Shown: positions 9,484-21,039 of the stretch, piece after piece | Numbering within the stretch: position 1 is the first letter of the stretch | How the letters are laid out: every line of letters begins with the position of its first letter | NCBI RefSeq assembly: GCF_002104995.1 | Contig: NW_024468272.1 | Location: 32,173 to 96,172, forward strand | DNA from: Linderina pennispora | Taxonomy: Eukaryota > Kickxellomycota > Kickxellomycetes > Kickxellales > Kickxellaceae | DNA length: 64,000 nt | Direction: 5' to 3' | Notes under the pieces: generated by a model | The model's input: only the letters and a program-made list of their open reading frames with translations | The model's database searches: none | Told to the model about the DNA's origin: nothing | Translations under genes and position numbers: made by a program

Positions 9484-10559
9484 GACATAAGGAATACAAA
9501 AAAGAAGAAAAACTGCTGAGAACACCTGAGGAGGAGAAGTGAGTGTCAATCGCGGGGCAGTCGGAGGCCAGCTTTGGTCCTTCACAATGCACCGTCACGT
9601 GGGAGTCGGGTACCTTGTTTTGCCGAAGTCGGGCTACGCTGGAGGTTTTTGTGACTTGCTATTTTTTGAGCGGTTGCGCGTGAGGCATGCATGCCATTTC
9701 AGGCAAATCCCACCACCCAGTTAGTGCACCAACCAGCTGGACCCAACGCGTGGTCGGGGTAGAGGTCAACCACTCGGCAGGACTTCTGCGTACCAATACT
9801 GCATTGGGCTACTACATGTGAGCACTGCAAAATACAATGCCTGTGCCCTGACGCGGATACAGGCGGATGTATGTTTTGTGTAGCTTTTCCATAGTATTCC
9901 AGTAGTCTGAATCACGATTGAGTAGTTCTCTAGCAATCCCAGAACCGCATCTGGCTCCAAGAACTATCGCCCTTTCGAACCCCACCGTCAAGTAAAGGGC
10001 ATGTTAACTACTGGTCGACATGTAGGTGGGTTCCATCTGACTTCATTTCTTGATTAAGTTTCCACAAGCTTTAAAATGTAGTTTACGGGGCTGTCATTTG
10101 GATAAAACACCTGCAGACAAGATCCATGCCATACACATAATTTAGCACAGCGCGTGGAACTGCAATGTGTAAAACACCTGATACCAGCGAACATCATATT
10201 ACAGACCCTCTCCCTGTTAACCTGTGGCTTGTTATTGGTATTCTATGTGGAATACTGGCAGACCTCTTTCTGCCGCATGATCCTGCGTTACAAAAATTAC
10301 TCAATACTGCGTTCTGAATATCGGGTTTTGTGGCCTAGACTGGCCACAAAGACGTTTAGTCACCCTCCAACGTCTACTGCTATAACTGCTATACGTGCCC
10401 CCTTGTCATTTATAGTCGAAAACATCCATCCTTGATCTCCTGATATCGTGACGTTTCAATGCGGTGTTTTGAAAACATTTCTCCACGTGGCTTTTTGACA
10501 GCACAAGGATGCGTTGCGGCTGCTCTCCTTTCTCTCTCGTATTTTTCGTGCCATCAACT
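9484..10559. other. Intergenic region, nothing recognised
   Basis: About 1.1 kb between the divergent starts of the TMEM135-like and F-box-like genes, with lower GC than the flanking genes. Short open frames on both strands lack any family signature. It presumably holds both promoters. No tRNA or repeat was seen. Confidence 0.4.
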
Positions 10560-12254
10560 ATGGAGCTACAACTTTCTGCTGCGCAACGAGTCCCGTCAGA
10601 CGCACTTGGTCTTATATTCGATTTCATCGAGTATGGCAGACGGTTGAAGGATGGGTGGGAAAAGCTGGGTCAGAAAAGGGTGGTCGGCGGTACCGCGTCG
10701 CTTCTTTCGATTGCACAAGTTTGCCACGCATGGAGAGTTGTCGCTTTGCCATATTTCTACCAGAACACCGAGACCCTTCTTAACCCCATCTTCCATGCAG
10801 CCGATTCAGAACCAAAACTCATCTATCCAAATCTCTCTATGGCAGCTGCTGCCGGACAAAGCCTATCAGTTCGTTCCGCACACCTCCGCCTGTCGCTTGA
10901 TCACATTGCCAACGGTGCCTCCATCCGCCTGTTGAATGCCGGTGTCCCTCCCACAGTGACATTCCCAAATGCGTCTGAGCTCAAACTTTCTTTTTACAGC
11001 AGCAACGACTTTGACCGTGCTGACTACTCTGTACAAGCCGCGGCTTTTACTGAGCGCATCTGCCAGCTGTTTCCCAAGGCACATGATGTCTCGTTCATTG
11101 TCTGCTCATGGCTGTGGAATGGCTCAGAGGATGTATGGAGAAGCCTCATGCATAGCATTGTCCCTACACCGAGAACACTCATCTGCTGCAAACTTTTAAA
11201 TGAGTCCACTACCCTTCGAGATGGCATCAGCAACGGGGTTCGGCGCTTATATCTCGGCACAAACGGAGGTACAGGCTACTACCCAATTGTTCATTCGAAT
11301 AGGGGCACTGTCGAGGAGCTTGTAATTCGGGTTGCTGTGGACCATTCGCACACTGCTCATAGGTGGAACATGCCTGTCAACCAGGATCCACTATTCAGCT
11401 ACAAATACCCAAAACTTGCCAGACTGTCCATAGAGACACGCGGTGACGCCAGAAAACTCTTTACGAGATCAGCCACCAACCGGTTCCCATCTCTAACTAG
11501 TCTCTCCCTTCTCACATTCTGTGAGGTTGACATCGGATCTTTAGTCGGGGATCGAGGTGAAACACTGACATCACTTACGATGTATCTCACTGAGTCTCTG
11601 GTTCAATCGCTTCGGGATCGCCTGTTCCCTAGCCTTGCGTATGTTCGGATTTTAGGGAGCATATTGCATGTATTTATTGTCAACGACAACGAAGCTCTAG
11701 CAAGAGCTGCAATGGAAGTGGTACAACTGCCATTTTTGATAGCGCCTAATGCCGAAATGATCGAGAACTATGTCGTTTCTGGCCTGCCCAATCTTTCACA
11801 CTCATCTGTGTTCCCGGATAATCACCCACACCCACGGCTTCAATATCTGGTTCTTTGCCGGCTTTCTCTCTCCCTCAGCCAGTTCCACCAAATTTTGGTC
11901 TGCCTACCAGGGCTCACAAGAGTCAGACTCCGCAGTGTCGTATCTGACAACGGCGCCAGCTATGAGTATTCTGACGACGAGATCCGTACTCTGTTAACTG
12001 GCCTCCCAGTCTTTAGCACTCGCTTGAGACGGCTTGACTTTGAAGAGGTAGTGCGCTGCAGTGCAGGGATGGTCATCGCCATTACAAAGCTGCCTTCTCT
12101 CCGGATGGTCACAGTTTTGGGTATTCCCGCCGAGGTGGGCTATCTTATGGACGAAATCGACAAGCCGGTATACCACGAGTATCGCAACAGCCTGAACAGA
12201 CTGCTGTTCCATGGGGTGGGCGATTCGTGGAGTCAGCCGCATCCCGATTGGTGA
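10560..12254 (+). CDS. F-box-like / leucine-rich-repeat-like protein
   Basis: Product of 564 residues from the ATG at 10560; the frame is open 17 codons upstream. The N-terminus (VPSDALGLIFDFIEY, then VCHAWRVVALPYFYQN) has the layout of a divergent F-box: Pro near the start, paired helices, and a Cys-x-x-Trp before a short helix. F-box proteins join Skp1 in SCF ubiquitin ligases. The remainder contains irregular LRR-like units (FPNASELKLSF, YPKLARLSIETRG, FPSLTSLSLLTF, LPGLTRVRLRSV, STRLRRLDFEEV) typical of large divergent fungal F-box families. The protein at 46165 has the same architecture but is not a close copy. A canonical AATAAA lies about 30 bases after the stop. The substrate is unknown, and the F-box call is by pattern only. 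Confidence 0.65.
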   Translation: MELQLSAAQRVPSDALGLIFDFIEYGRRLKDGWEKLGQKRVVGGTASLLSIAQVCHAWRVVALPYFYQNTETLLNPIFHAADSEPKLIYPNLSMAAAAGQSLSVRSAHLRLSLDHIANGASIRLLNAGVPPTVTFPNASELKLSFYSSNDFDRADYSVQAAAFTERICQLFPKAHDVSFIVCSWLWNGSEDVWRSLMHSIVPTPRTLICCKLLNESTTLRDGISNGVRRLYLGTNGGTGYYPIVHSNRGTVEELVIRVAVDHSHTAHRWNMPVNQDPLFSYKYPKLARLSIETRGDARKLFTRSATNRFPSLTSLSLLTFCEVDIGSLVGDRGETLTSLTMYLTESLVQSLRDRLFPSLAYVRILGSILHVFIVNDNEALARAAMEVVQLPFLIAPNAEMIENYVVSGLPNLSHSSVFPDNHPHPRLQYLVLCRLSLSLSQFHQILVCLPGLTRVRLRSVVSDNGASYEYSDDEIRTLLTGLPVFSTRLRRLDFEEVVRCSAGMVIAITKLPSLRMVTVLGIPAEVGYLMDEIDKPVYHEYRNSLNRLLFHGVGDSWSQPHPDW

Positions 12255-12730
12255 TTTATTTACCTCCACTCTGCTGCAACAATAAAACTAGGTGTGTTGC
12301 GTGCCCACCGCGGCAGTCCCTGACGTCGACATGTTGGTTGAATCAGGTGAGAGCATGTCGAGCGCCAACGAGAGCCCCGCTACAGCCTGCACAATGGAGA
12401 TAACATCAAGCCTCTGATAAGCTGCACAAACGACCGCATTGGACATAGCCCACGCAGCTCGTATTTTCTCTTTTCTCTCGTTTCTTCAGTATTAAATATC
12501 ACCTTCATATCCTCCACACATTCAGCGAACGCAGCAGGTATTTACAATGTATGTGATTCGTTTGGACAATCATCAGTGATCTGCTGATCCGATCACCCAG
12601 CATTGCGCATTCAGAGCACAAGAGGACAAATTTTCCTGGCTCGTTTCCAGCCATCCACTTTTCACTCTTCAACAGCCCAGCATACGGAAAATAACAACTT
12701 TTTACCTACAACCTTTGCCGTGTAGAGAAA
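12255..12730. other. Intergenic region between the F-box-like gene and the RBM39-like gene
   Basis: 475 bases with an AATAAA hexamer near 12282 that probably ends the upstream transcript. The rest is the presumed promoter of the RBM39-like gene. No other feature recognised. Confidence 0.4.
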
Positions 12731-14322
12731 ATGTCGCAAGAAATCAACGTGGAGGAACTTCTCGATGCGCCATTCAAGCGGGAAACAGAGGTATTAACGA
12801 GCCGCGAATGAAGACACAGCAGATGCTGTTGATGCAAAGGTAAATGCAAAGCTGAATGCCTCCTCCCCGACTGCAGTGAGTGGCATCTGCCGCTGCAACA
12901 GATCGTGTAGACGAAGACAAGACCGAGGACCGGCACGTGGATCCCCGGCGTATTCGCGGTCGCGGCTCCAGCCGTGGCCATCGGCGTAGCAGCCGTCGCC
13001 GTAGCCGCACGCGTAGTCGGTCGCGCAGCCGGTCGCGCAGCCGGTCGGGCAGTCGACGCTACCGAAGCAGATACTACGGCGACGATGACGACGACATGTA
13101 CCGGCGGCGTCGCCACTACCACCGCAGCGAGCGGCGGTACGGCAGCAGATTACCGGCGACGACGACGATGACCGGTATTACCGTCGGTCGAGCCGGTATA
13201 GCGATGATCGGAGCGAATATAGGCGGCCATCGAGCCGGCGGCAGTCCACGGTCGCCATCGCGGTCGAATGGGCGCCGGCGCAGTCCAATGCAACGCGATC
13301 TCCGTCGCCGGCGGTGGACGATGCTGATCGGGACCTGCGCACAGTGTTTGCGATGCAGCTGTCGGCAAACTTGACGCGGCGCGACCTGATGGAATTCTTC
13401 GCCAAGGCGGGGCGTGTGCGTGATGCGCATATAGTGTCCGACAAGGGGTCACGGCGGTCACGCGGTGTCGCCTACGTCGAGTTTTATTCGATCGAATCGG
13501 CGATGAAGGCTGTTGAACTCAGCAACGAGCGGCTGCTGGGCGTGCCGATTATTGTGCAGCCGTCGGAGGCCGAGAAGAACCGTCAGGCGTCGCTGAAGCA
13601 GTACAGTGCGGCGGGCGTGCCGATGAACCGGACCACGCCGATCAACAGCATGATCCATGTCGACGGACTGGTGGTCAACATGGAGTCGAGTGATCTGCGC
13701 ATGATCTTTGAGCAGTTCGGGCCTGTAGTCCACTGCCGCGTCATGCAGGCACGCGATGCCAAGGGCGATGTCATCGAAAATGAATGGGCTGCGGCAGTCA
13801 AGTATGCGTCGGCGACAGTTGCGCAGCTGGCGGCCGAAAAAATGAACGGCTTTGATCTGGTTGGGATCGAGCCTGCGCGTGCGCATGGCGACCAAGACTG
13901 AGCTGGAGCGCGAGGAGACGCTGGCGCGTAGCGAGGTCAGCAAGCTTGTTGCTGGAAGCGGAATTTCCCCAGCTACTGTGCCCGCGGCTCGCTCTACTGC
14001 GCCTGGCACCCCTGCAGAGACGGAAAGTGCTATCAGGTCTGTAGCAGTGCTGCTGACAAATATGTTTGATCCGGCTGAGGAGACCGAGCCAACGTGGGTC
14101 GAAGACCTGAGCGACGACGTGCGTGACGAGTGCGTAAAGTACGGCCGGGTCGAGCGAGTGTTTGTGGATCGCGAGTCGTGCGGCAATATCTATCTCAAGT
14201 TTGCCGACGAGGAAGCGGCGGAGCTGGCGCGCAAGGCCATGAACCACCGGTGGTTTGGCGGGCGACAGGTGGTTGCGCAGTTCATTCCGGTAGAGCGCTT
14301 CGAGGACGCTGTGTCACTGTAA
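12731..14322 (+). CDS. RBM39/CAPER-like SR splicing factor, reading frame interrupted several times
   Basis: RBM39-type proteins couple U2AF, SF3b and transcription. The N-terminus MSQEINVEELLDAPFKRETE matches the family's conserved start. It is followed by an Arg/Ser and Asp/Arg-rich region (to about 13300), RRM1 (RTVFAMQLSANLTRRDLMEF, ending VAYVEF and LLGVPIIVQPSEAEKNR), RRM2 (about 13640-13890) and a C-terminal UHM-type RRM (LLTNMFDP ... RWFGGRQVVAQFIPVERF). No single frame covers this. Frames change near 12810-12900, 13150, 13240, 13295 and 13872. Part of the first gap may be a short intron (donor GTAAAT at 12840, acceptor CAG at 12901), but the phases do not close cleanly. At 13872 removing one C restores an RRM2 beta-5-like sequence. 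RRM2's RNP1 (EWAAAVKY) is degenerate. Conserved residues survive on both sides of each break, so base-calling error is as likely as decay. Confidence 0.72.
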
Positions 14323-14500
14323 GAAAAGCGCCCTCTGCCCCGCGTCTATTTACCCCCTCATTGGCCACAGACCCAGCCTTTATCGCAGTACTGGTGCAGG
14401 CACTGCGGGCATTTTTCAAAGGGTGCTATTTCTGTTCTCCTTTCGATTTTTTATTTCGCAGTCTCGCATTCCTTTCTTCATACACTACATTCATATTGCA

Positions 14501-16130
14501 ATGAGTACCACACAGAGCTTGAATAGCAGTGGCAGCAGAGTGTGCGGCACAGAAAGCGTCGAGCCGGCCACTGTCGCGACCCCACAGATTTTTAAGGACG
14601 CAGACACGGAGACACAGCCGTTGTTGGGTGGCACGCGAAACAAAAGTGGTGGCTATAGCACAGCACTCTCGCGCGAGTTCACCGTTGGCCCAAACCAGCA
14701 GCGACTCCGAGGAGAGCGAGAGCGAGCGCGAGTACGAGGCCGTAGACATTGGCTTGTACGAGGATACGTTTTCGTTCCGCAAGCTGTGAGGTTCGCGGGA
14801 CCTGGGTTCGCAATGTAAAGCGCTGGGAGGACATCGCGTGCGTCAATCAATTTATTGCGCAATTCATCTGCTACATGCACACGCTGATGACAGCCTGTAT
14901 CCGTCTGTTTAGGTCAATAGCGTATGTGGACCCAGGAAATGTGTGCAGCGACCTGCACTGCGGCGCAGTAGCTGGGTACAAGCTGATCTGGCTCCTGTTC
15001 CTTACCCATGCCCTGGGCCTGTACATTCAGACGCTTTCAGCGCGCATTGGCACAGTGACGGGCAAGAACCTTGCACAGCACTGCCGCATGCGGTTCGGTA
15101 AGCGCATCAGGATCCCCCTGTGGCTTGTGTGCGAGCTGGCAATCATCGGCTCGGATATCCAGGAAGCCATTGGCACGCTATCGCCCTGTACTTGCTGTTT
15201 GGGATCCAGGTGTGGGCAGGGATCCTGCTGGCTGCTGTGCTGAGCTATGTGATTCTGGGGATCCAGAAATTCGGCGTGCGCAAGGTCGAGGCTCTGTTTG
15301 TGGCATGATTGCGGTTATGTGCGGGTGCTTTGGATTCGAGGTGTTCTTGGCCAAGCCCGACATTCGCCAGGATCGCCATAGGGCTTTCTGGTCCCAGAGA
15401 ATCGCGCAATGCAATGTGCAGGCCGTCGGCATTGGTGGGCGCGGTGAATCTGCCGCATAATTCTGTTCCTGCCTTCGGCGCTGGTTCGGCACTCGGCGGA
15501 TCAAGCGACGCGCGGCTGTCGCAGCAAGAGCATCCGGAAGTCCTGCGAACTTTACAACACCATCGAAGTCGGCATTGCCCTCTTTTTCTCATTCATAATT
15601 AACGCGACCATCCTGGTCGTGTTTTGCCAACATCTACAACACAGGCATGGCGTGCCCTGGACGTACGAGCCATCTGCCGGGTCTTCATTGACGCGCCGAT
15701 CTTGCTGGGCCGCGCCTTTGGGCAAATCGGCCGCTGCTGTGGGCATCGGCCTGTCTGTCGTCGGGCCAGGCCTCACGGCCACAGGCACGTGGCCGTGGCG
15801 TACCTGATGGAGGGCATGATGGATCTAAGGATAACCCGTGCTGGCTACGCATGCTTGGTTGACGCGCTCCGTGTCGCTTGTGCCCCCAACCATGCCTCAG
15901 TTGGCCACCCTGGCGGAGCTCGTATCTGGACCAGTTCGACGAGTGGTCTGAAGTCCTGCGAGCCTTGCGCTTGCCGTTGCGCGAATTCCGACGCTAAAGC
16001 TGGCGAGAGCAAAGCGTCATGGGAGGCGAGTTTGCGACGCTCACGGTGGTGGCAGGCGCTTTGGATGGGTGGCCAGCGCCAGCATTATTTGCTTTGAATA
16101 ATCTATTTGCTGCTGCGATAGTGAGCAGGT
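14501..16130 (+). pseudogene. NRAMP-family divalent-metal transporter, frame broken repeatedly
   Basis: NRAMP proteins are proton-coupled Mn2+/Fe2+ importers. Fragments lie in the correct order: an acidic/Ser N-terminus (SDSEESESEREYEAVD), FRKL then FAGPGFAM, then, after an intron, SIAYVDPGNVCSDLHCGAVA with the metal-binding DPGN motif, IGSDIQEAIGT, a hydrophobic helix at 15195-15300, a region around 15400 resembling the family's MPHN-containing helix 6 (read here as NLPHN), TIEVGIALFFSFIINATILV at about 15560, GLTATGTW, YLMEGMM, and WSEVLRALRLP with MGGEFA near 15940-16030. Frames change near 14695, 14790, 15185, 15310, 15450 and at several later places. One missing G near 14787 separates FRKL from the TM1 segment. 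Most damage is small indels, with functional motifs preserved. Either this copy is recently dead or the consensus is wrong. The end coordinate is approximate. Confidence 0.75.
14815..14912 (+). other. Spliceosomal intron inside the NRAMP-like gene
   Basis: A GTAAAG donor at 14815 and a TTTAG acceptor ending at 14912 bracket 98 bases. Removing them joins GPGFAM directly to SIAYVDPGN in one frame, exactly the NRAMP TM1 sequence. A possible branch site (GCTGATG) lies upstream of the acceptor. This is the best-supported intron in a window of mostly intronless genes. Confidence 0.75.
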
Positions 16131-16249
16131 TGCGCGACGCGCGGAGTGACCGCGCGGCCGTTGCTGCAGTCGTACGGCATGGTTTGCTCTGTATATGTCA
16201 TTCGTGTCGCAGTGCTGACGTTTTGCGAAGGCTGAATTAAACTCTCTTC

Positions 16250-18735
16250 CACTGCGCGCGGGAAATGGGCAGCGGTTCCTGGGCCCACCTGGGCGTGTGC
16301 GCTCTTGTCCTGTCAAACACCCGGTCATCGCCTGCCAATTGCTGTGTTGTCGAACCTGGTACTCGCAGTCAGCGAAAACTTGCAGCGTGCGAACGAGACC
16401 GTCTTCTCAGCCTTCTCGATCTCGATTAAACTGGGCGCTGTTCATGAACTCGGCCAGAGGCTTTTGCTTGAGGAACTTGAATTCAAACGCCGGGAGTGGT
16501 CGTGACTGATTATTCCCCGTGTGTGATCTCTCGCCCGCCACGAATCGGTGGGCGACTAATCATCGCAGGTGTGCTCATCCAATAGCTCCGCACAAATCGC
16601 CGATCTGCGGATCGCTTGCCAGCGACTGCAGCAAACATTCGACTTGCCACACCGAAGCCACAAAGCTCAGGCAGTGGCGAATGAGACCCGACGATACTGC
16701 TGAGCAGACGTCAGCGGAGTCGCTGCCGAGTCGTTGTCATCGATGTTTAATGCGAGCAAGGGTTGCAAGGGATGTTGGTGCCGACGTGCCCTAGTGTTGA
16801 TGCCAAACGGTCAGTGAACTTGTCAATGCCAGACTGCTTCGCCTGTTCCCACTATGCCAAGCACTCGCGAGCGCTTCAACGGTCCCCTGGTTCTTTACCA
16901 CGAGGCGGATTGACTTTTCAGATACTGCGAGTGCCAGCCACTCGGTGATGTCTGTGATCCTGACATGCTCGACACGCGTCGCGAGTGGCTAGTCAGAGTC
17001 TGCACATAGACTCGTCGTCATTGTTGAATCATGCTCTCCACCGCGGCGCAAGCGCGTCATCAGGATATCCCCGGAGCGTGTTGGTTTCACCACGCAGGCG
17101 TCGGAGTAATGGTTTGTCGTGAGCTGGTGGCCGGCACGACAGGAACCCGCGGAACTGCTGCGTCAAAGTCGCATACAGCTTCCAAATGTCATCATGTTGA
17201 TAGCACTCGCGCGTCTGGCAGCTCTTCGCTCTGCTCGCCATGAACCCGAGGCAACCTGTGTCCTCGCCTGGAGCAATGGGCGTCACGAGATCTCGCGCGG
17301 GTGTGCGACAATGTACGGCACTTCATTAGAACTCTTGCCGACAGTTAGCTTGAGAACAGCGACAGCACAGCAGCCAGGAAGCGGCTCTGTTTGGCAAAAT
17401 CAGCATGCTTGAACAGCCGTCCTTGCTCAGCCTGGGGCTCAGCCACCAAAAGCCACCGCAGAATCGGCTCCACCCTGCAGTGTTCCTGCCTGCCGTGGCC
17501 TGAGGCTCTCCTGTCGCCTGCGACATAACGTCAGCTGCCCGCACAAACCACGTCGTCTCCTTTCGATCTCCTCCTCGGTCAGGGGTGCGCAGAAGTTCGC
17601 TTCCTTGCTGAGGCACCCGCATCTGCATGCGCTCAGCGCACATCAAGTCGAACGGATCTTCCTCGTCACGTCTGTGTCATTCTCTTTGGCCTCGAGCTCG
17701 CAAGGCTCAAACACCTCGTCCAGCCCTCCTTTCACGGTACCGGCTGCCTCGCTTGGCGTACTCTCCATTGGCAAACGCATACTCCTCGCCGTCGCCAAAA
17801 ATATCCTTGCAACTCGGCCCACGTGTTCGTCCGTTCAATTGCCATCTAGCGTATCGCCAAAGTAGCTGGCCATGGCGCCAGTCGCTACCCCCAAGGGCGC
17901 GAGGCACGCCCATATCACCGTCGTCAGTCTAGTCTTGCCGCCTTCTTGCCGCGGTCATCGACTGCCAGGTCGTCCTCGATTACCGTCATCCATCTCGTAG
18001 CCGATCACGGGTCAGACCGTTGGCCGGTCCTCTGCGACGCCTGTCGTTTACGCCTGATTTGAACGGTTAGTCGTCGGCTGCCAACTCGTTAATCATTCGT
18101 CGTTCGAACCTAGACAAGACCGTCATTTTATTAGTCATCGCGACGTCCACCACCAGACCGCTTTCATATACGTCGTAGCCATCAGCCGCGTTTCGCATCG
18201 AGTATCCGCCGCGATCCCGTGTCGCTCGTGCCGTCGTCTGACCCGCCATTGCTCGACTACGGTCAATTGAGCTCAGGCATCGAGATCGTCCTCATCGTCA
18301 AGGGCCCTGTCCGCCGAGCGCCCGCGCTTCAAGCCGCCTTAAACTTTGACCCCGATGCGCCTGTCGAGTACTGAGGCCCTGTGTTGGTATTCTCAGCAAC
18401 CAGCGCCAGGTCCCTCTTCGTCCAGCAGATCGTCGCCGTCGTTGTTCGGTCGTTGACGGTTTCGGCGCTGGCGTGGCGGCGCTTCTTCTTCTTTTTCTTT
18501 CTCCGCCGCGCCTCCTTCATCATCAGACCACGTCCTCGACATCGTCGTCATCTACAACGAACCTCGTCACGCAGTCTTCCAATATCTGTTCATCATCCTC
18601 TTCGTCCTCGTCATCATCGTCAACGCCAGGCGAATGATCAAACGTTCCGAGCCTTCTTCCTCGTCCGGTCGTCGTCATAACACCACGACGGAGGCGATGT
18701 GCGCTCAGCCCGACGTAGTCATCGATGTCAGACAT
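16250..18735 (-). pseudogene. SPT6-like transcription elongation factor, N-terminal part, frame broken many times
   Basis: Spt6 is a histone chaperone and elongation factor bound to RNA polymerase II. The start at 18735 (MSDIDDYVG) is followed by an Asp/Glu-rich region with Lys/Arg blocks, as in Spt6. Further fragments in order are KDIFGDGEEYAFA (about 17830), ERMQMRVPQQGSELL with PLTEEEIER in the next frame (about 17580), VEPILRWLL, NEVPYIVAH (about 17300, matching the conserved EVPFI-x-x-HR stretch) and DDIWKLY with QQFRGFL (about 17170). The frame shifts every 100-200 bases. Only about 2.4 kb is available before the NRAMP 3' end, far less than the ~4.5 kb of a full SPT6, and the YqgF, HhH, S1 and SH2 domains were not found. 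So the copy is truncated as well as frameshifted. The lower boundary is approximate. Spt6 is essential in yeasts, so another intact copy or a sequence error is expected. Confidence 0.68.
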
Positions 18736-19239
18736 CCTTACACACGACACAAGGTGACAGCTACCTGATTTTAGCTCAATCGTCCCAAATTGCCTGCTCA
18801 AATTGGCAGATGATTAGGGCCAGTGCCTGTTAACGTCACCCGTTGTCTTCCGTGCATCTATCGGTACGAGCGTTTTTAACAAAATAAAATAGGTACACGA
18901 GCTGCACCAGCTTTATATTCCTTCTCTACCTCAAATGAGTTCAAGTAGGACGAAGGAAAATTACACGAGGGAGTTAGTTTGAGAGCGAAAAAGAGAGGAA
19001 ATTAAAATGGTCGCTTGAATTTTTAGAGAACTGAGCAGACACGCAAAATTCGAAATCGCGTGTTGAAATCGGGGCCAGCGTGAAGCGCGTAACAATGAGT
19101 GTTTGATTTTATTTCTGGCGATCCTTTGATCCATTTAGCCACTGTCCTACGGACTAGCACCAGAGATCCTTCATGGTCCATGTCTCGCAAAAGTGTAGCG
19201 CACTTGGTTCAAGCGTAGCCATTTATTTAGAAACCACTC
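18736..19239. other. Intergenic region with lowered GC, nothing recognised
   Basis: About 500 bases between the SPT6-like start and the first acyltransferase remnant. Base composition drops here from GC-rich to mixed. No coding signature or repeat was found. Confidence 0.35.
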
Positions 19240-20676
19240 AGCCAACACTGCTCCAGAACCTGTTCTTCGAATACTGAGAATCATGGCGGGAAGTGTACAA
19301 AGACACATAAAATCCCTGCTTTGGTGGACGACAGGCTGTATCTTCACCCCGACCTTCGCCAATACGGTACGGGGAAGTCGGGCGAAATCCGGAGATACCA
19401 ATAGCCGAAATCGTCGTGTATATCTTTTTGAACCTGACATGGCTAGTGACGACTATTGACTCTGACTGCTGTATCGGCTGGAGACAGAGGGGAGGATGCG
19501 AACGATGTCGCGACTTACGCTCAAGTGTGCTATAGTACTCTGTTGCATAGTTCTTTTGACAGAGTTCACGGCGTGCGAATTTTGATCGCAACATCGGCTA
19601 AATGATTCGGATGTGGTCTCGTGAAGCACCACTTTCTAATGGATGGCGAACGATGGCCAAATCAGAGCATTCCCTACGTAGTTTACCAGCGTGGCTCAAT
19701 ACAGGGGCGCACGTTGTAAGGAATCGATATTTTCTGGAGGATGGATGGCATTTTCAGACCTCTCAATAGGGAGCTGTACTTGGTTTTGCTCAACTCGTTA
19801 AAGGACCTCCTTGTTGCCTGTGCCAAATGGTCTTCGATATCAGTGCAGCGAGCACATCGTTGGTTAGAGAGCGCGTGCCGTTCTGGAGCAGACCTGAGTA
19901 CCTCCTTGCGTAGGTTATCAAGTACATCTCTGTCACCCGGTACAGCGTTCCCTTCATTTCTGTCTGCTACAATGCTTGTCATAAAACTGGCCTGGCTGCG
20001 CGGGCGTTTGAGGCACCGACTGGAAGAGTATTGTATTTCGTTGGATCCAGGCTTTTGACGAGTCGGGGCTGTCAAGCGGAATAGCCCTGATCGAAGTGGA
20101 CCCCTCTGTGGGAGTAGGTGCCATCGACAAGCACACGCGTTTCGTAGGCCCAACGTTGGATGAACCCTGTAGAAGCCCTCGCCGTCTGCCAACACCGTGG
20201 CAGCCACTAACCAAATAAAGCAACGCCTGAGTTGTCCACTGATTCGAACTGATATGAACGCTGAGCATTTTGGTATTTCCCCCGTCTTTGCGTCAGTAGG
20301 GGTATGCCGCCCTGTCAGACATGATTCCTGGGCCAGCTCTTTGGCGTTGTAGTGGAATGCCTTGATGCTGCCAAACGGAATATCTTGACGTCGACTCTAA
20401 ATACCCCGGGCATATTCAGGTTGTTCTTGTCGACGCACAGCTTAACGCCCTCCCTCTCGCAGACTCTTATATTCTCCGGCGGTAAACTGGTAGCGCAGAT
20501 AAAACGCCGATAAAATCCCTTTCTCCAGCTGGTGCTGTTCCATAAGTCGGTATCACCAGCACTGTTTCGTAGAAGCTGATGAGTCTGCGTGTTTGTAGCA
20601 GGTCACTGTTTAATCCATTCACATTTACGTGGATATCCTGCGAGACCACCGAGCCAGTTAATTCATCCACGGTCAT
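19240..20676 (-). pseudogene. BAHD-type acyltransferase pseudogene, tandem copy 1
   Basis: One of three same-strand relics of one gene. The N-terminus (MTVDELTGSVVSQDIHVNVN) aligns with MDAFIDSVVSQTLHLSIGD of copy 3. The middle (LVAATVLADGEGFYRVHPTL) aligns with the HxxxDG active-site stretch of copy 3, but the catalytic His position is no longer His. The C-terminal part (SHVRFKKIY, then GISGF) is a mutated form of the RFKIYEQDFGYGIP segment. Several frames are needed and stops are frequent. BAHD-family enzymes transfer acyl groups from CoA thioesters to alcohols or amines; this copy cannot be functional. The distance to the copy 2 start is about 1.8 kb. Confidence 0.7.
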
Positions 20677-21039
20677 TTTTAATGGACGGAAAGAGATGTA
20701 AATAGAGTATGCCGAAATCCTTGACAATCTATGCTTTTTATTTGATGAGTAGACGAGCTCTTATATCCAAGGCCTGTCAGTGAGGGGAGGCTGGTTTGAT
20801 TTGTTATATGCGGCTCGTGTCTGCAAGGAAGTAGTATAGTGGATTTCCGCAGACCTTGCCAATGTACTGCGGTTGCGCAGCCTGTGAGTCATTGCTTTTT
20901 TGACAGACACGAATGGCTTGCTCAGGTGCGTCATGGCACTCTGACGCATGAAGTATGTCCCTGTATAGTAGCGTAACTAGCGTTGCTGCTGAACTCCTGA
21001 AAGAGGTAGTAATGGTTATTGGTGAATACACATGGAGAC

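Noticed and set aside
12955-13080. Ala/Arg-rich open frames on both strands as separate genes
   Set aside because: These are shadows of the Arg/Ser repeat region of the RBM39-like gene; repetitive CGN/TCN codons leave all frames open.
13869-13905. Programmed +1 frameshift in the RBM39-like gene (a TGA preceded by GAC, as at antizyme sites)
   Set aside because: The family-like sequence (LRVRMATKTE) is already in the new frame before the TGA, so the change happens near 13872 at a CC, not at the stop. Other breaks in the same gene have no such context.
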